From IMG/VR virus record IMGVR_UViG_3300028563_000011, positions 46,592 through 110,591 of that record: a stretch of 64,000 bases of DNA; one strand, 5' to 3'. Both the position numbers and the translations under genes were made by a program. The DNA is from a virus. Below the pieces are notes generated by a model that was not told the origin of the DNA, ran no database searches, and saw only the letters and a list, made by a program, of their open reading frames with translations. Positions 39,639 through 48,462 of this stretch are shown here, in pieces (the first letter of the stretch is position 1; each line of letters begins with the position of its first letter).

Positions 39639-40769
39639 TTAAGACCGAGTACGGCTACGCAACCGCTCCAAACCACGACGGGCTTGGGTTTCCGGCGGAG
39701 CGTCTTTGTCTCCTACATCAGAGTCGGTAGGATCGTCCTCCACGACCGCACGTCGGGTGGAAGGCCGCTCCCTCGCGGCGGGCTCGTTTACCTCCCCAGC
39801 GGGCTCCTCTGAGGCCGTACGACGCACTCTAGAACCGCGCTCCCCTTCATCGAAGGGAGGGTCTTGTGTGGTCTCTACAGTTGCACGCCTCGATCCATTT
39901 GTACCACTACGACGTGAGCCTTCTGTTTCGTCCAGATCAGCAGAACGACGTACAGGCGTACCCCTCCGAGACTCAGTTTCATCCACAACGTCATCAGTTG
40001 ACTCGGAACGCCTAGAATTACGCCGATTGCTTGTTTCGTTAGCCTCCTCACTCGTCTTAGACTTAGATTTGCCCATCAAAACCTTCTGGATGTAATCATA
40101 GTCGTAATACTGCAATACATCAGGAAGGGGGTGGTCCATAATGTAGTCAACCCAACGGTCCTGAAGCTTTTCATTGTTGTGGATAGGAGAGGGATCCCTA
40201 CTAACCTCAACCCCAAGATAATTGGTATTTTCCTTGTTTGTCCCTTCACGATTAAAATTAATGTCGTAACCCTCTTCAGGATCATCCAACAAAATTGGAG
40301 TATTGGTCTTCTTGTCAATACTCCGTGCTACGATGTCTCGGAAAAGCTTACCACCAAAATTCCAAACCTGTGGTCCAGCTTTCTCGTCTCCCCGATCCAA
40401 AGCCCAAGCCAACCCTCGCCAAGCAGGACGCAACTGATCCTTCTCGTCCTCATCACGGGTCTCTGCCCGAGCTTCACAGCAAGGACAAGGTTTACCCAAC
40501 ATCTTTTCAAGACAAAGGTAAGCTGCACTATCAGAACCAATATTATAATGCAACCAAACCTGGATTTCCCAAGAATCCCCCCATCTCTCCATATCTTCCC
40601 AAGTCGGGGGGAGAATTCGGATTGATACCTCACCTTCCTTAACCTTTAATTGGGTGTATTCCGACTTGATATAACTATCGTAAGAACTTGAAGCCTGCTT
40701 CGCCCGCCGAGTAACCCCCTCAACAGAACGCTCAGCCCCTCTATATACAAAACCTTTACTCTTTGTCAT
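39639..40769 (-). CDS. gp32-like ssDNA-binding protein with long Arg-Arg-rich tail
   Basis: A 376-residue protein. The N-terminal half has IRILPPTWEDMERWGDSW and a cysteine cluster in CLEKMLGKPCPCCEAR, resembling T4 gp32-like ssDNA-binding proteins. From about residue 240 a low-complexity tail contains at least nine RR pairs mixed with Ser, Asp and Glu (SNRRNSRRSES, SRRGTPVRRSADLDE, GSRVRRTASEE). Usual SSB tails are acidic and short. The tail DNA is clearly more GC-rich than its surroundings. It sits directly after the UvsY-region gene. Confidence 0.75.
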   Translation of the reverse strand: MTKSKGFVYRGAERSVEGVTRRAKQASSSYDSYIKSEYTQLKVKEGEVSIRILPPTWEDMERWGDSWEIQVWLHYNIGSDSAAYLCLEKMLGKPCPCCEARAETRDEDEKDQLRPAWRGLAWALDRGDEKAGPQVWNFGGKLFRDIVARSIDKKTNTPILLDDPEEGYDINFNREGTNKENTNYLGVEVSRDPSPIHNNEKLQDRWVDYIMDHPLPDVLQYYDYDYIQKVLMGKSKSKTSEEANETSNRRNSRRSESTDDVVDETESRRGTPVRRSADLDETEGSRRSGTNGSRRATVETTQDPPFDEGERGSRVRRTASEEPAGEVNEPAARERPSTRRAVVEDDPTDSDVGDKDAPPETQARRGLERLRSRTRS

Positions 40770-40908
40770 TTGACTCTCCTGTTAGTTTCATTACGGAACG
40801 CATGAACTCAAGCTTGGTGCGGAAGTAACCAATACTAGCAAAACGCGAGGAAACGTAAGCTAGTATCACAAAAAACAACCCTAGTATAATATAATCCCAC
40901 CAAATCAT
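40756..40908 (-). CDS. Small membrane protein overlapping the SSB gene
   Basis: A 50-residue protein too short for usual callers: MIWWDYIILGLFFVILAYVS, then a basic tail. ATGA overlap with the gene above it and a 14-base overlap with the ssDNA-binding protein gene indicate translational coupling. Unknown function. Confidence 0.6.
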   Translation of the reverse strand: MIWWDYIILGLFFVILAYVSSRFASIGYFRTKLEFMRSVMKLTGESNDKE

Positions 40909-41456
40909 AATTTTCCCTCTTCTCTAAGCCTTCGCTCTTCATCTTTACCGCGACGCTCTGCCCGCAACCGGCTGGCAGCGTTGTAATTATTCTCTGCTTG
41001 AGCATCCATAAAGTTCCGGTGAACTTTATGGGATCCCTTTTCGATGGAAAGGTTTTGCATCTGAGCAATACGTGAAGCCCCTAATTCCCGTATAATCCAA
41101 GATCTCTCCTTAAAAGACTCCTTCAAAGCTAACCAACGGTCTGCTAACAACCGTTTATCAGCATACTCCCGTGTTGCATCCTGTATCACAGGCACTAGAG
41201 TTAGCTGACGCTGAATCATTACCTCAGTTAGCTTTTGCTCAGACCTAATGGCTTCATCGCGTATATCTTTATCTACCTGCGCAGTAAGTTCTTCTAATCT
41301 CAATTTGGCAGCGTCTCGGTCTGCAATAGCTAAGGCTAGTTCATCTGCAGCTGAAAAGAACAATTGCGGGTGTTGCATAATACAACGGTCAAAATCGTCC
41401 TCATCAATGGCTAAACAACTCTTTAATTCTTCACGTTTGCTTGTACGAGCAATCAT
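40905..41456 (-). CDS. Helical protein, possible recombination mediator
   Basis: A 183-residue, strongly helical protein: HPQLFFSAADELALAIADRD, RLEELTAQVDKDIRDEAIRS and RSWIIRELGASRIAQMQ. Proteins of this type occur beside phage ssDNA-binding proteins and recombinases, similar in place and kind to UvsY, which loads UvsX/RecA. No diagnostic motif is visible, so the role is inferred from context. Confidence 0.5.
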   Translation of the reverse strand: MIARTSKREELKSCLAIDEDDFDRCIMQHPQLFFSAADELALAIADRDAAKLRLEELTAQVDKDIRDEAIRSEQKLTEVMIQRQLTLVPVIQDATREYADKRLLADRWLALKESFKERSWIIRELGASRIAQMQNLSIEKGSHKVHRNFMDAQAENNYNAASRLRAERRGKDEERRLREEGKL

Positions 41457-41686
41457 TATTTCTTCTCCTTTACAAACCTAGGAGCACCCTCCCTATTAAT
41501 CCCCAAAAAAGAAGCTAAAGACCTTGTGTAAGCTTGCTTGGTATCCAAATTTAAGTAGACAACCCAAAATTCCAAGTCAACTTCATTAGGGGCATCAGCC
41601 CATAACGGTAAAGACACAATGTGATACCGTATTCCCCTACGAGTATTAACCCAAATTTCACCGACCTTCGGTAGCTCTACGATCAT
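41456..41686 (-). CDS. Small beta-rich protein (DUF1653-like appearance)
   Basis: A 76-residue protein. ATG at 41686 overlaps the stop above it (ATGA) and is preceded by GGGGGGAAG, so it is preferred over 41704. The sequence PKVGEIWVNTRRGIRYHIVS and FWVVYLNLDTKQAYTRSL has the small SH3-like look of DUF1653 proteins. Role unknown. Confidence 0.5.
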   Translation of the reverse strand: MIVELPKVGEIWVNTRRGIRYHIVSLPLWADAPNEVDLEFWVVYLNLDTKQAYTRSLASFLGINREGAPRFVKEKK

Positions 41687-41904
41687 TGTTTCTTCCCCCC
41701 ACAATCCACACCTTCCCTACCACACTCACGTTCATACTCTTCTTTAGAAGAAAGACTCATTAAGTGACCAGCAGCTTTGCTAAAAACGCCACTCCGTTGA
41801 TGAATCTCTTTATCACAAAATGCTGCAGAACTAACTCTTATGCGCTCAGTAACACTGCAAATGAATGCTCCACAAACAACAATCCAACAAACTAACGGTA
41901 CCAT
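41683..41904 (-). CDS. Small protein with N-terminal hydrophobic segment
   Basis: A 73-residue protein with MVPLVCWIVVCGAFICSVTE, a short hydrophobic anchor or signal, and a charged remainder containing two cysteines at the C-terminus (YERECGREGVDCGGKK). Unknown. Confidence 0.45.
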   Translation of the reverse strand: MVPLVCWIVVCGAFICSVTERIRVSSAAFCDKEIHQRSGVFSKAAGHLMSLSSKEEYERECGREGVDCGGKKQ

Positions 41905-41919
41905 ACCTATACATACTCC

Positions 41920-42849
41920 TTACTGCTCGGTCAGTAATATCAACCGTCCGCAAGCTATCAACAACGGAGAGATATCTGTACTATTGTTAAAGGGGTCAGA
42001 AAAGGCACTCATAACCTCTAAAGCATGACCAGAAACCCCTTCATTGCTCGTTAGAGCTATTTTGGTACCATAAGCTACAATTATACGACGAACGGACTCA
42101 GCGTTGACTTCACTCATGCCAGAAAGGATACGTTGAACTTCCTTCCAATTTGTACCCTTAAACAAAGCCCGAGCTAACTCAATAGCAGCAGGAGAACCCT
42201 CTGCTGATTGCAGTAGTTCAGCGGCTTCTTTGGTTGTTGTAGCGGAAAAAGCAACAGCAATATTAGCCAGAAGCTGCCGAGCAGAACCTTGAGCTTCTTT
42301 AATGATTAGATCACCAACATCCTCATTTGTACCAAAACCTTCTGCTTCTATGACTTTATCGTAGAGTTCTCCTAATACCTTATTAGGTATACTTTTTAAG
42401 TCATAACTCAAACAACGGGTCTTTACCGTTGCTGGAACCTTATTAGCCTCAGTTGTACAAAGAAACCAATAAGCGTATTCTGGGGGTTTCTCCAAAGACT
42501 TAAGAAGAGATTGCCAAGCTGATTTCGATAACGCGTGACATTCATCAATAATAATTGCCCGAGTAGGACCGGACAAAGGTCGATACATCATATCAGTAGT
42601 GATGGAACGCATATCATCAATACCAGTAAAAGTCGCAGCATCAATCTCTTGCAGATCGGTAGGACTACAACCAACTTCATTGGCTACAATTCGAGCTAAG
42701 GTAGTCTTACCAGTACCAGAAGGACCAGTAAAAAGGAACACTCTCCCCGCTTTACGCTTCAGCGCAGACTGAATAGACTTCACAACTGAGTCTTGTCCAA
42801 CCACATCCTGGAACTTAGTTGGACGATACTTATTCAACAAATCGGTCAT
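41920..42849 (-). CDS. Clamp loader ATPase (DnaX/RFC-like)
   Basis: A 309-residue AAA+ ATPase that opens and loads the sliding clamp. Motifs: KYRPTKFQDVVGQDSVVKSI, Walker A FTGPSGTGKTTLARIVA near 42, Walker B AIIIDECHALSK near 98, and TEANKVPATVKTRC with the SRC-like arginine. C-terminal helical collar follows. The clamp is encoded at 45565-46605, with the polymerase between. Confidence 0.85.
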   Translation of the reverse strand: MTDLLNKYRPTKFQDVVGQDSVVKSIQSALKRKAGRVFLFTGPSGTGKTTLARIVANEVGCSPTDLQEIDAATFTGIDDMRSITTDMMYRPLSGPTRAIIIDECHALSKSAWQSLLKSLEKPPEYAYWFLCTTEANKVPATVKTRCLSYDLKSIPNKVLGELYDKVIEAEGFGTNEDVGDLIIKEAQGSARQLLANIAVAFSATTTKEAAELLQSAEGSPAAIELARALFKGTNWKEVQRILSGMSEVNAESVRRIIVAYGTKIALTSNEGVSGHALEVMSAFSDPFNNSTDISPLLIACGRLILLTEQ

Positions 42850-42968
42850 TTTTCTCCCCTCTTAAGTTTTTCTAGGCGCTCTAATATGGTTAAAACCTTT
42901 CCAGATTCAATCCACAGTAGTACAAGTACCAAAAGTATTAAGATGAGTAAGGTCTCAATTAAAGACAT
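42846..42968 (-). CDS. Small membrane protein
   Basis: A 40-residue protein: MSLIETLLILILLVLVLLWI then a charged helix (TILERLEKLKRGEK). The stop overlaps the clamp loader ATG (ATGA), and GTTAAGATC precedes the ATG. The coding frame fills the gap between polymerase and clamp loader. Unknown; possibly a membrane tether for the replisome, speculative. Confidence 0.55.
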   Translation of the reverse strand: MSLIETLLILILLVLVLLWIESGKVLTILERLEKLKRGEK

Positions 42969-42997
42969 GATCTTAACACCAATCACCACTTACCGGG

Positions 42998-45565
42998 CTA
43001 CCTACCTTTGAACCAAGAGTCAGAAGAGAACGTACCAAACTCAGTCATATCAGCCCAATTAGGGCCCTGTGAAAGCTCAACGGATATAGGAACATTGACA
43101 AAGTCAAATGGAACATCCAACATAATATCCAAAATCTTTTCTGCCAATATGTCTACACGACTTTCATCAATCCGTACCCAAGTTAAGTCATCATGGACAT
43201 TCAACTCAGGTTGAAGCTCAGGGTCTCCAGTTTCGGATAAGCGACACATAGCATCCATAACAATCTCAGCAGCGGTCCCCTGTATCGGGGAATTATAGAC
43301 CATATTTACGCTAAGTGGGCCATGTCTCCGTCGTCCGGTTAAGCACTCTACGTAACCATACTTATTGTAGAATTCTAATTGTTTCTGCTGCCAATTATAA
43401 ACACCTTCGTATTCTTGCCAGAAAGCATCGTAGTGTGGCCTTAAAACATCCACAGGGATATTCAAATACCCCGAAGCTGATTCAATTTTTGCTCCAAAGA
43501 ACAAGGGGAACGTCCACTCATTCTTAATGTCTCCACGGAAGGTCTTCATAACCTTCTTGTCTTTAAGGAATTGCTCCCCTCCTATTCTCCTAGGGTAAGA
43601 GTAAGCAATACGCTCAGCCCAATCCATATGCACATCATAATTCTCCCAAAGAGCCTTACAAAATGCTCTATCCCTTGTAGCCATAGCTATAACACGAGCT
43701 TCAATCTGCCCAAAGTCAATAGCTAGGATCGTATTACCCTTTAAGGCTTTAACAATACGCCGGAGCTCCTTAAGCTCCTCAGCGCGCTTGGGCCAGTTTT
43801 GCCAATTAGGAGATTCAGCACTAAGTCTACCTGTTTCTGCAAAGATTGTATTAAATATGCCATGAGACAACCCATCAGGGTAGATAATCTCGCTACCCAA
43901 CTTCATAGGTTCAATATAAGTTGACTTACACTTGGTATCCTTCCGTAAGCTAACAAGCAACTTAGCTAAGGGGTGGTTTATCTTTGCTAGAACTTCTTCA
44001 TCACAAGAATACTTTTCCTTCTTGGTAAATTTGTCAACAACAATACACTCATCACGTTTGAGCATATCGTAAAATACGTGAAGAGTATCAGGGTGTGAAG
44101 CTGGGTTGTAGTTCCTTCCAGTCTCTCTACGGAATTGTTGCACGACAGGAAGAGAAGCAATTTCTTCCTCAACCTTTTTAATTCTAGTCTCAAATTTCTG
44201 CCCAAGAACATTAACGGTTTCTTGGTCTATCGGAATACCCTTCATTTGGGTAAGCACAACTGTAGGCACTCTACGTAAAGACAACTCATAGACATTCATT
44301 AGGTTTTCGCGCTCTAATTCCTCCTCAAGCTGCTCCCAAAGCTTGGTATGATACTTAGAATCCAGAGCATTATAGCGTAAAACCCTATGAAGTTCTTGCT
44401 TGTCTAAATTCTTTCTATCAACATTTGATATCTTCTTTAGGTTAAATCCAAAGTAACGCTGGACCAAAAACTCCAAAGCAAAACAACCTGGCTTACCCTT
44501 TCCTTTACGCTCATCTATAACCGACGCTGCACTTGCTGTATCCTCCCAAGGACTACAACGGAGGTACTCCTTACCAAAAAATACGCCTGTCCATTCCATC
44601 TCGAAAGAGAGATTATGGACAACCTTTACAGCTTTGGAGCGTAAAAACTGGCACCAATGATCAATAATTATTGCTTTTTGCTCAGAATTAAACTGAGCAC
44701 TGCGGTGATCGAATGGAAACGCAATACTTCTAATACCATCACTAACCGCAGCACTCAGTATCTTGGCCTTAGACTCATAAGGTCTAAGACAATTTGTTTC
44801 ATAGTCTAGACCAATAACCTTTTGAGTGGAAGCCCAACCCAACGCCTCAATTATTTTCTGAACCCCTTTGTCTCCACCTTCCAAGATTATCTCAACCCCT
44901 TCCAAGGCCTGCTCAGTGGTGTGACATTCTGGAACCGGTAACCCAACCTTAACCTCAGCAAAGGCTCGCTTCAAATCTAGAACAAAAATCCGCTCTTCTT
45001 CCGACCCAACAACTTCCAGGGAAGAACTCTTCTTCCGACCTTGTCGTAGTAAATACGCTGGATGTGTAAAAGGGTAGTACCAACAAGTATGGTTCCCAAC
45101 CCGAACAGGCATCTTACGCCCACGCCAAAGCGTTATGCCGGAAAGACCACTCACCCAATTTAGGGGGACATTACCAAAACCAAATATAGCTTCAGGCTTT
45201 GATAATTCAATATCCCTTGTAACCGAGGGCCGACAACATTCGATCTCAACACGTTCCGGCGTACGATTTTTAGGAGGCCTACTTCTTACAGTATTGTTCC
45301 ACCTTAGATGCTTTTCCCAGTATTTAGGAACACGCGGCCGTAAAAGTTGTCCACTCTCACCTATAAATTGTATACCTTCGTCAATCTCGTCGGCACCAGG
45401 GGCTTCCCCCAACATATAAATTTTAGGGCGTAAAGAACCAGTAGGTTCCATACGCCCCGGTTGAACACGTAATGGACAAGCTTTACATTCCAACCTATGG
45501 AGTAGGCCAGCCTCCTGCTTGGAGGCTACATCTCCCGATCCTTCATCTGAAAATAGTAGCCCCAT
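42998..45565 (-). CDS. UDG-like domain fused to family A DNA polymerase
   Basis: An 855-residue fusion. N-terminal residues 25-200 resemble family 4 uracil-DNA glycosylase: CKACPLR, YMLGEAPGADEIDEGIQFIG near 52 and YPFTHPAYLLRQGR near 164. The Fe-S ligand context is altered (RSRPPKNRTP instead of KCRPPGNRTP). A 3'-5' exonuclease follows with VIGLDYETN near 250, VVHNLSFEMEW and YNALDSKY. Polymerase motif A is LAIDFGQIEARVIAMA near 613, motif B KNEWTFPLFFGAK and motif C NVHDDLTW near 788. It is the replicative polymerase of the phage. Confidence 0.85.
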   Translation of the reverse strand: MGLLFSDEGSGDVASKQEAGLLHRLECKACPLRVQPGRMEPTGSLRPKIYMLGEAPGADEIDEGIQFIGESGQLLRPRVPKYWEKHLRWNNTVRSRPPKNRTPERVEIECCRPSVTRDIELSKPEAIFGFGNVPLNWVSGLSGITLWRGRKMPVRVGNHTCWYYPFTHPAYLLRQGRKKSSSLEVVGSEEERIFVLDLKRAFAEVKVGLPVPECHTTEQALEGVEIILEGGDKGVQKIIEALGWASTQKVIGLDYETNCLRPYESKAKILSAAVSDGIRSIAFPFDHRSAQFNSEQKAIIIDHWCQFLRSKAVKVVHNLSFEMEWTGVFFGKEYLRCSPWEDTASAASVIDERKGKGKPGCFALEFLVQRYFGFNLKKISNVDRKNLDKQELHRVLRYNALDSKYHTKLWEQLEEELERENLMNVYELSLRRVPTVVLTQMKGIPIDQETVNVLGQKFETRIKKVEEEIASLPVVQQFRRETGRNYNPASHPDTLHVFYDMLKRDECIVVDKFTKKEKYSCDEEVLAKINHPLAKLLVSLRKDTKCKSTYIEPMKLGSEIIYPDGLSHGIFNTIFAETGRLSAESPNWQNWPKRAEELKELRRIVKALKGNTILAIDFGQIEARVIAMATRDRAFCKALWENYDVHMDWAERIAYSYPRRIGGEQFLKDKKVMKTFRGDIKNEWTFPLFFGAKIESASGYLNIPVDVLRPHYDAFWQEYEGVYNWQQKQLEFYNKYGYVECLTGRRRHGPLSVNMVYNSPIQGTAAEIVMDAMCRLSETGDPELQPELNVHDDLTWVRIDESRVDILAEKILDIMLDVPFDFVNVPISVELSQGPNWADMTEFGTFSSDSWFKGR

Positions 45566-46605
45566 TACTCTTCATACGCGCCAAGGATATAGATCTCAGA
45601 ACTCTTACCAGTCAAAATCAAAGCAGTTTTACCTATAGCAAAACTAGTAGAACACCTTGACAGTTTAGTCAGCTGCTTCAACCCCAAAGCAATCTGTTCT
45701 GTTCCCCCTTCTTTTGCTAATACCAACTTTTCGTTCAAAGAACCTTGAGCCAATTTACCAGTAACACTTAATTCCTTCTTGTTTACAGAAAGCTTAACAT
45801 AATTCTCTTTAGGCCCAGCCAAAATATTAGCGCGGGATAAAGCCTCCCCAAGAAGTTCTGGAATATCAACAAAGTTGTCTGTATCAGAAGCGTGCGTGTC
45901 CAAGACATTGGGCAATTCGACAACATTCTCATTATCTAATAAGGTTGAACAAACCTGAATATCTCCTAAATTAGCTACAATCATGTCTTCAGTAAAGACA
46001 ACTTCATGACCTTCCTTTCCCAAGGAAATAAGTTGAGCAACAAATTTATGAGGCAATATCATCTTGTGAAGTTCAGGAGCAAACTTACCATCCACTTCAA
46101 CCGAGGCCAAAGCCTTGGAGTCAGTAGAATACAACCCTATAAAGTCTCGACTAGGGAACAACACTACACCGTAGTGTTCCGAACGCTTGGGTTGCTCAGC
46201 CTCCAATACACTAACAATCTTCAACCCCTCTATAAACTCTTTCGACAGATTAAACGAGAAAGACCCAGCTTTCTGGTCTGTAAATCCCCAAGGATTACTT
46301 GACTCAGCCATAATAGGGATAGAAGTCTTAGAGCGCCCCATTTGAACAACAAGTTCACCCTTAACTACATCCAAAAAGATCTCTTTAAGTGTTGAACTAT
46401 TAACCAAAGAAAGTAAGGTACTACCTAAAACCCCACCCTTAATATCTCCTTCAAAGGGTAACCTAATCCCTAAGCCACCATCATAAGCGTAAAGATATTT
46501 ACCATCAAACCAAAAGTGTTTAAGCTCAGGTATAGCCCCACCAGAAGAGAGAGCTGGCTTTAAGCTCTTGAGAGTTTCAGAGAAAGTACTGCGATCTACG
46601 TTCAT
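45565..46605 (-). CDS. DNA sliding clamp (DnaN-like)
   Basis: A 346-residue protein that has the three-domain length of bacterial beta clamps: TFSETLKSLKPALSSGGAIP at the start, a central region with FSFNLSKEFIEGLKIV and YSTDSKALASVEV, and the end TGKSSEIYILGAYEE. It encircles DNA and tethers the polymerase; gene order with polymerase and clamp loader fits. Recognition is by overall pattern; no short diagnostic motif. Confidence 0.7.
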   Translation of the reverse strand: MNVDRSTFSETLKSLKPALSSGGAIPELKHFWFDGKYLYAYDGGLGIRLPFEGDIKGGVLGSTLLSLVNSSTLKEIFLDVVKGELVVQMGRSKTSIPIMAESSNPWGFTDQKAGSFSFNLSKEFIEGLKIVSVLEAEQPKRSEHYGVVLFPSRDFIGLYSTDSKALASVEVDGKFAPELHKMILPHKFVAQLISLGKEGHEVVFTEDMIVANLGDIQVCSTLLDNENVVELPNVLDTHASDTDNFVDIPELLGEALSRANILAGPKENYVKLSVNKKELSVTGKLAQGSLNEKLVLAKEGGTEQIALGLKQLTKLSRCSTSFAIGKTALILTGKSSEIYILGAYEE

Positions 46606-46901
46606 TTGAATCCTGTTTCTTCTGGAGTACCCATAGGTAATCCTTTACGCACATTCATAACCATACGTGCTAATTGCCTTCTACTAATACTTAATGCTCC
46701 TAACTTTATAGCTTCCTTTCTCTTTGACTTTGTTATGTCATAATGATCCCCCTGATACCACTTACGTAAAACGCCAATACTATCCGCCATACTATGGAGT
46801 TCTTCCTCAGTATCAGCAATCATATGACACATAATATATGTCCGACCAGGAACATGTTTAAGCTTGAACTCGGCCTCCATATCGTCCACGTATACTGTCA
46901 T
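46602..46901 (-). CDS. DUF4031-like protein
   Basis: A 99-residue protein. ATG at 46901 overlaps the stop of the preceding gene and begins MTVYVDDMEAEFKLKHV, with MCHMIADTEEELHSMADSI, KWYQGDHYDI and LSISRRQLARM. This closely follows DUF4031, found in phages and bacteria, possibly a nuclease-like fold (conserved D, H, D residues). Function not established. Confidence 0.7.
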   Translation of the reverse strand: MTVYVDDMEAEFKLKHVPGRTYIMCHMIADTEEELHSMADSIGVLRKWYQGDHYDITKSKRKEAIKLGALSISRRQLARMVMNVRKGLPMGTPEETGFK

Positions 46902-47383
46902 AACGCGGTACAATTAGCACGGTCAGTATGATGGTTTTCTTCAGTCAGAGGAACCGGCTTTGCTTCTACAGCCTGTTCAAGCTTTGCTTTTTCAAACATA
47001 TCCTTTAGGATATCCTCCGCCTTAATAAGATCTTCTTCACTAGACCACTTAGCAAGATAAAGAATTACTCTTGCTTCTTCATTTGGTAAGTCATTCGCTA
47101 ATACAAACTTAGAAACTTCATGATAGATCCATTGTTGACTAAACCGGGCCGAACCTCGGAACGCAACCACTTCATACATAACAGAATGAAGCTTTTGCAC
47201 AGCGTGCAAGGCTTTCTCTAAATCCTGAATACCTTCAATACCTTCCTTTTGACGCCAACGCACAAGGTACTTTGAAGCATAGCCTTCGAGATAAGACATT
47301 CCAACTCGAACAGCAAAGTCCCAATGCTGGTAAGAAGAATTATAGTGGTTTCCACCAATTTGGTAGTTATTCGGATCAGTCAC
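46898..47383 (-). CDS. DUF3310-like protein
   Basis: A 161-residue protein. GTG at 47383 is chosen because AAAGGAG is six bases upstream and it overlaps the previous stop (GTGA). The N-terminal YQIGGNHYNSSYQHWDFAVR followed by MSYLEGYASKYLVRWRQKEG and IQDLEKALHAVQKL matches DUF3310, a phage family sometimes called nucleotide kinase. The C-terminal half (VILYLAKWSSEEDLIKAEDI) is not in the core family. Confidence 0.7.
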   Translation of the reverse strand: MTDPNNYQIGGNHYNSSYQHWDFAVRVGMSYLEGYASKYLVRWRQKEGIEGIQDLEKALHAVQKLHSVMYEVVAFRGSARFSQQWIYHEVSKFVLANDLPNEEARVILYLAKWSSEEDLIKAEDILKDMFEKAKLEQAVEAKPVPLTEENHHTDRANCTAL

Positions 47384-48462
47384 TTCATTCTCCTTTCCAT
47401 CCACTCAACAACTGCTAATTTCCAATCTGGAGCTATCTTTGAAGCTTTAATACCCTCTAAAGCCTTAAGGCGGTCCCCTGAACGCCACAACTCATACCCT
47501 TCAAACAAAGGCGAAGCCGTATTCGTAAACCAACTATTATAGTAAGTTATAGGAGGTTCCAACTTATACACCCGTAACACTCGGCCCCCTCTAGTACCCA
47601 TAAAGCACATAAGATCTCTGTCAAACTTATCGGGAACTGTAACTATTGGAGTTACTCCCTCATCATAGTAGTTATTGAAGTTATACCCCAAAGTTGTCTT
47701 AAATTCCCTGACCACCCCCTTCACCTTATGCAAGATGTGCTCATAAATGTGGTAATTATTAGAAACTTGGTAATAGTAGCCAATTCCAACACCAATTCTA
47801 GCGGCCATGTATTCTTGCAATACCGAAAAATGTACTGCATTTGCGCCGTATGCTCCCCAAACAATATCATTTGAACGACAACACACTGTTATATCTAACT
47901 TAGATTGAGTATACCCCCCAATAAAATTGGCCACCTCCTCTTCAGTATCTCTAATCCTAAAATAAATATGTGTGTTACACGGTAAGTCCTTTTTCTTTGC
48001 CCCAAGATCAGCTACTGGATCCCACATTGTAAGAACCGCTTGACGACTCTTCGGATCTGCTCGCAACAACTCCACAATAGTATTAAGCTGGTCTGGAAGA
48101 CAAGGATGACCGCCGGCATCAAGATCAAAATGATTCCTCCAACGAAAACCATAAGCTCCATGCTGTATCCCCCCCTCTTCAGCAAAACGTGAAGAAAAAT
48201 CCTTCACAAAGTAATCTAACCAACGAGCATCATTACTCCCACTTAACATCCATAAACTCTCCATCAAATGAAAGAATGGATTAGCATCTCGAATTGGGGA
48301 AAGTAATACCCTCTCCTGAGAGTTGTGATAAACCGTTGTAACCGGGCAAGGAGAGACCAATACCCTTCCTACTCTAGAATCCTCATAATGACCCTCAGTC
48401 AATAGGTATTCAATCCCCATCGGCAAGGCTTCACGAACGTTCCGTACATGTATAACTCTCAT
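47380..48462 (-). CDS. Thymidylate synthase/dUMP hydroxymethylase family enzyme
   Basis: A 360-residue enzyme with active-site Cys in KKDLPCNTHIYFRIRD near 160 (PCN instead of the PCH of ordinary thymidylate synthase), and CCRSNDIVWGAYGANAVHFS, which carries the Asn that reads the uracil ring. Further features are SRQAVLTMWDP with the arginine for phosphate binding and VSNNYHIYEHIL. It uses methylene-tetrahydrofolate on dUMP. With the downstream hypermodification genes, formation of 5-hydroxymethyl-dUMP is an attractive possibility, but ordinary dTMP synthesis cannot be excluded. Confidence 0.8.
   Translation of the reverse strand: MRVIHVRNVREALPMGIEYLLTEGHYEDSRVGRVLVSPCPVTTVYHNSQERVLLSPIRDANPFFHLMESLWMLSGSNDARWLDYFVKDFSSRFAEEGGIQHGAYGFRWRNHFDLDAGGHPCLPDQLNTIVELLRADPKSRQAVLTMWDPVADLGAKKKDLPCNTHIYFRIRDTEEEVANFIGGYTQSKLDITVCCRSNDIVWGAYGANAVHFSVLQEYMAARIGVGIGYYYQVSNNYHIYEHILHKVKGVVREFKTTLGYNFNNYYDEGVTPIVTVPDKFDRDLMCFMGTRGGRVLRVYKLEPPITYYNSWFTNTASPLFEGYELWRSGDRLKALEGIKASKIAPDWKLAVVEWMERRMK

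Noticed and set aside
39706-40095. Long plus-strand frame opposite the SSB tail
   Set aside because: It results from the GC-rich RR-repeat codons on the other strand. The minus-strand frame has a good start, recognised domain and coupling.
40835-41068. 77-codon minus-strand frame inside 40905-41456
   Set aside because: It overlaps a well-supported gene in another frame and has no ribosome site.
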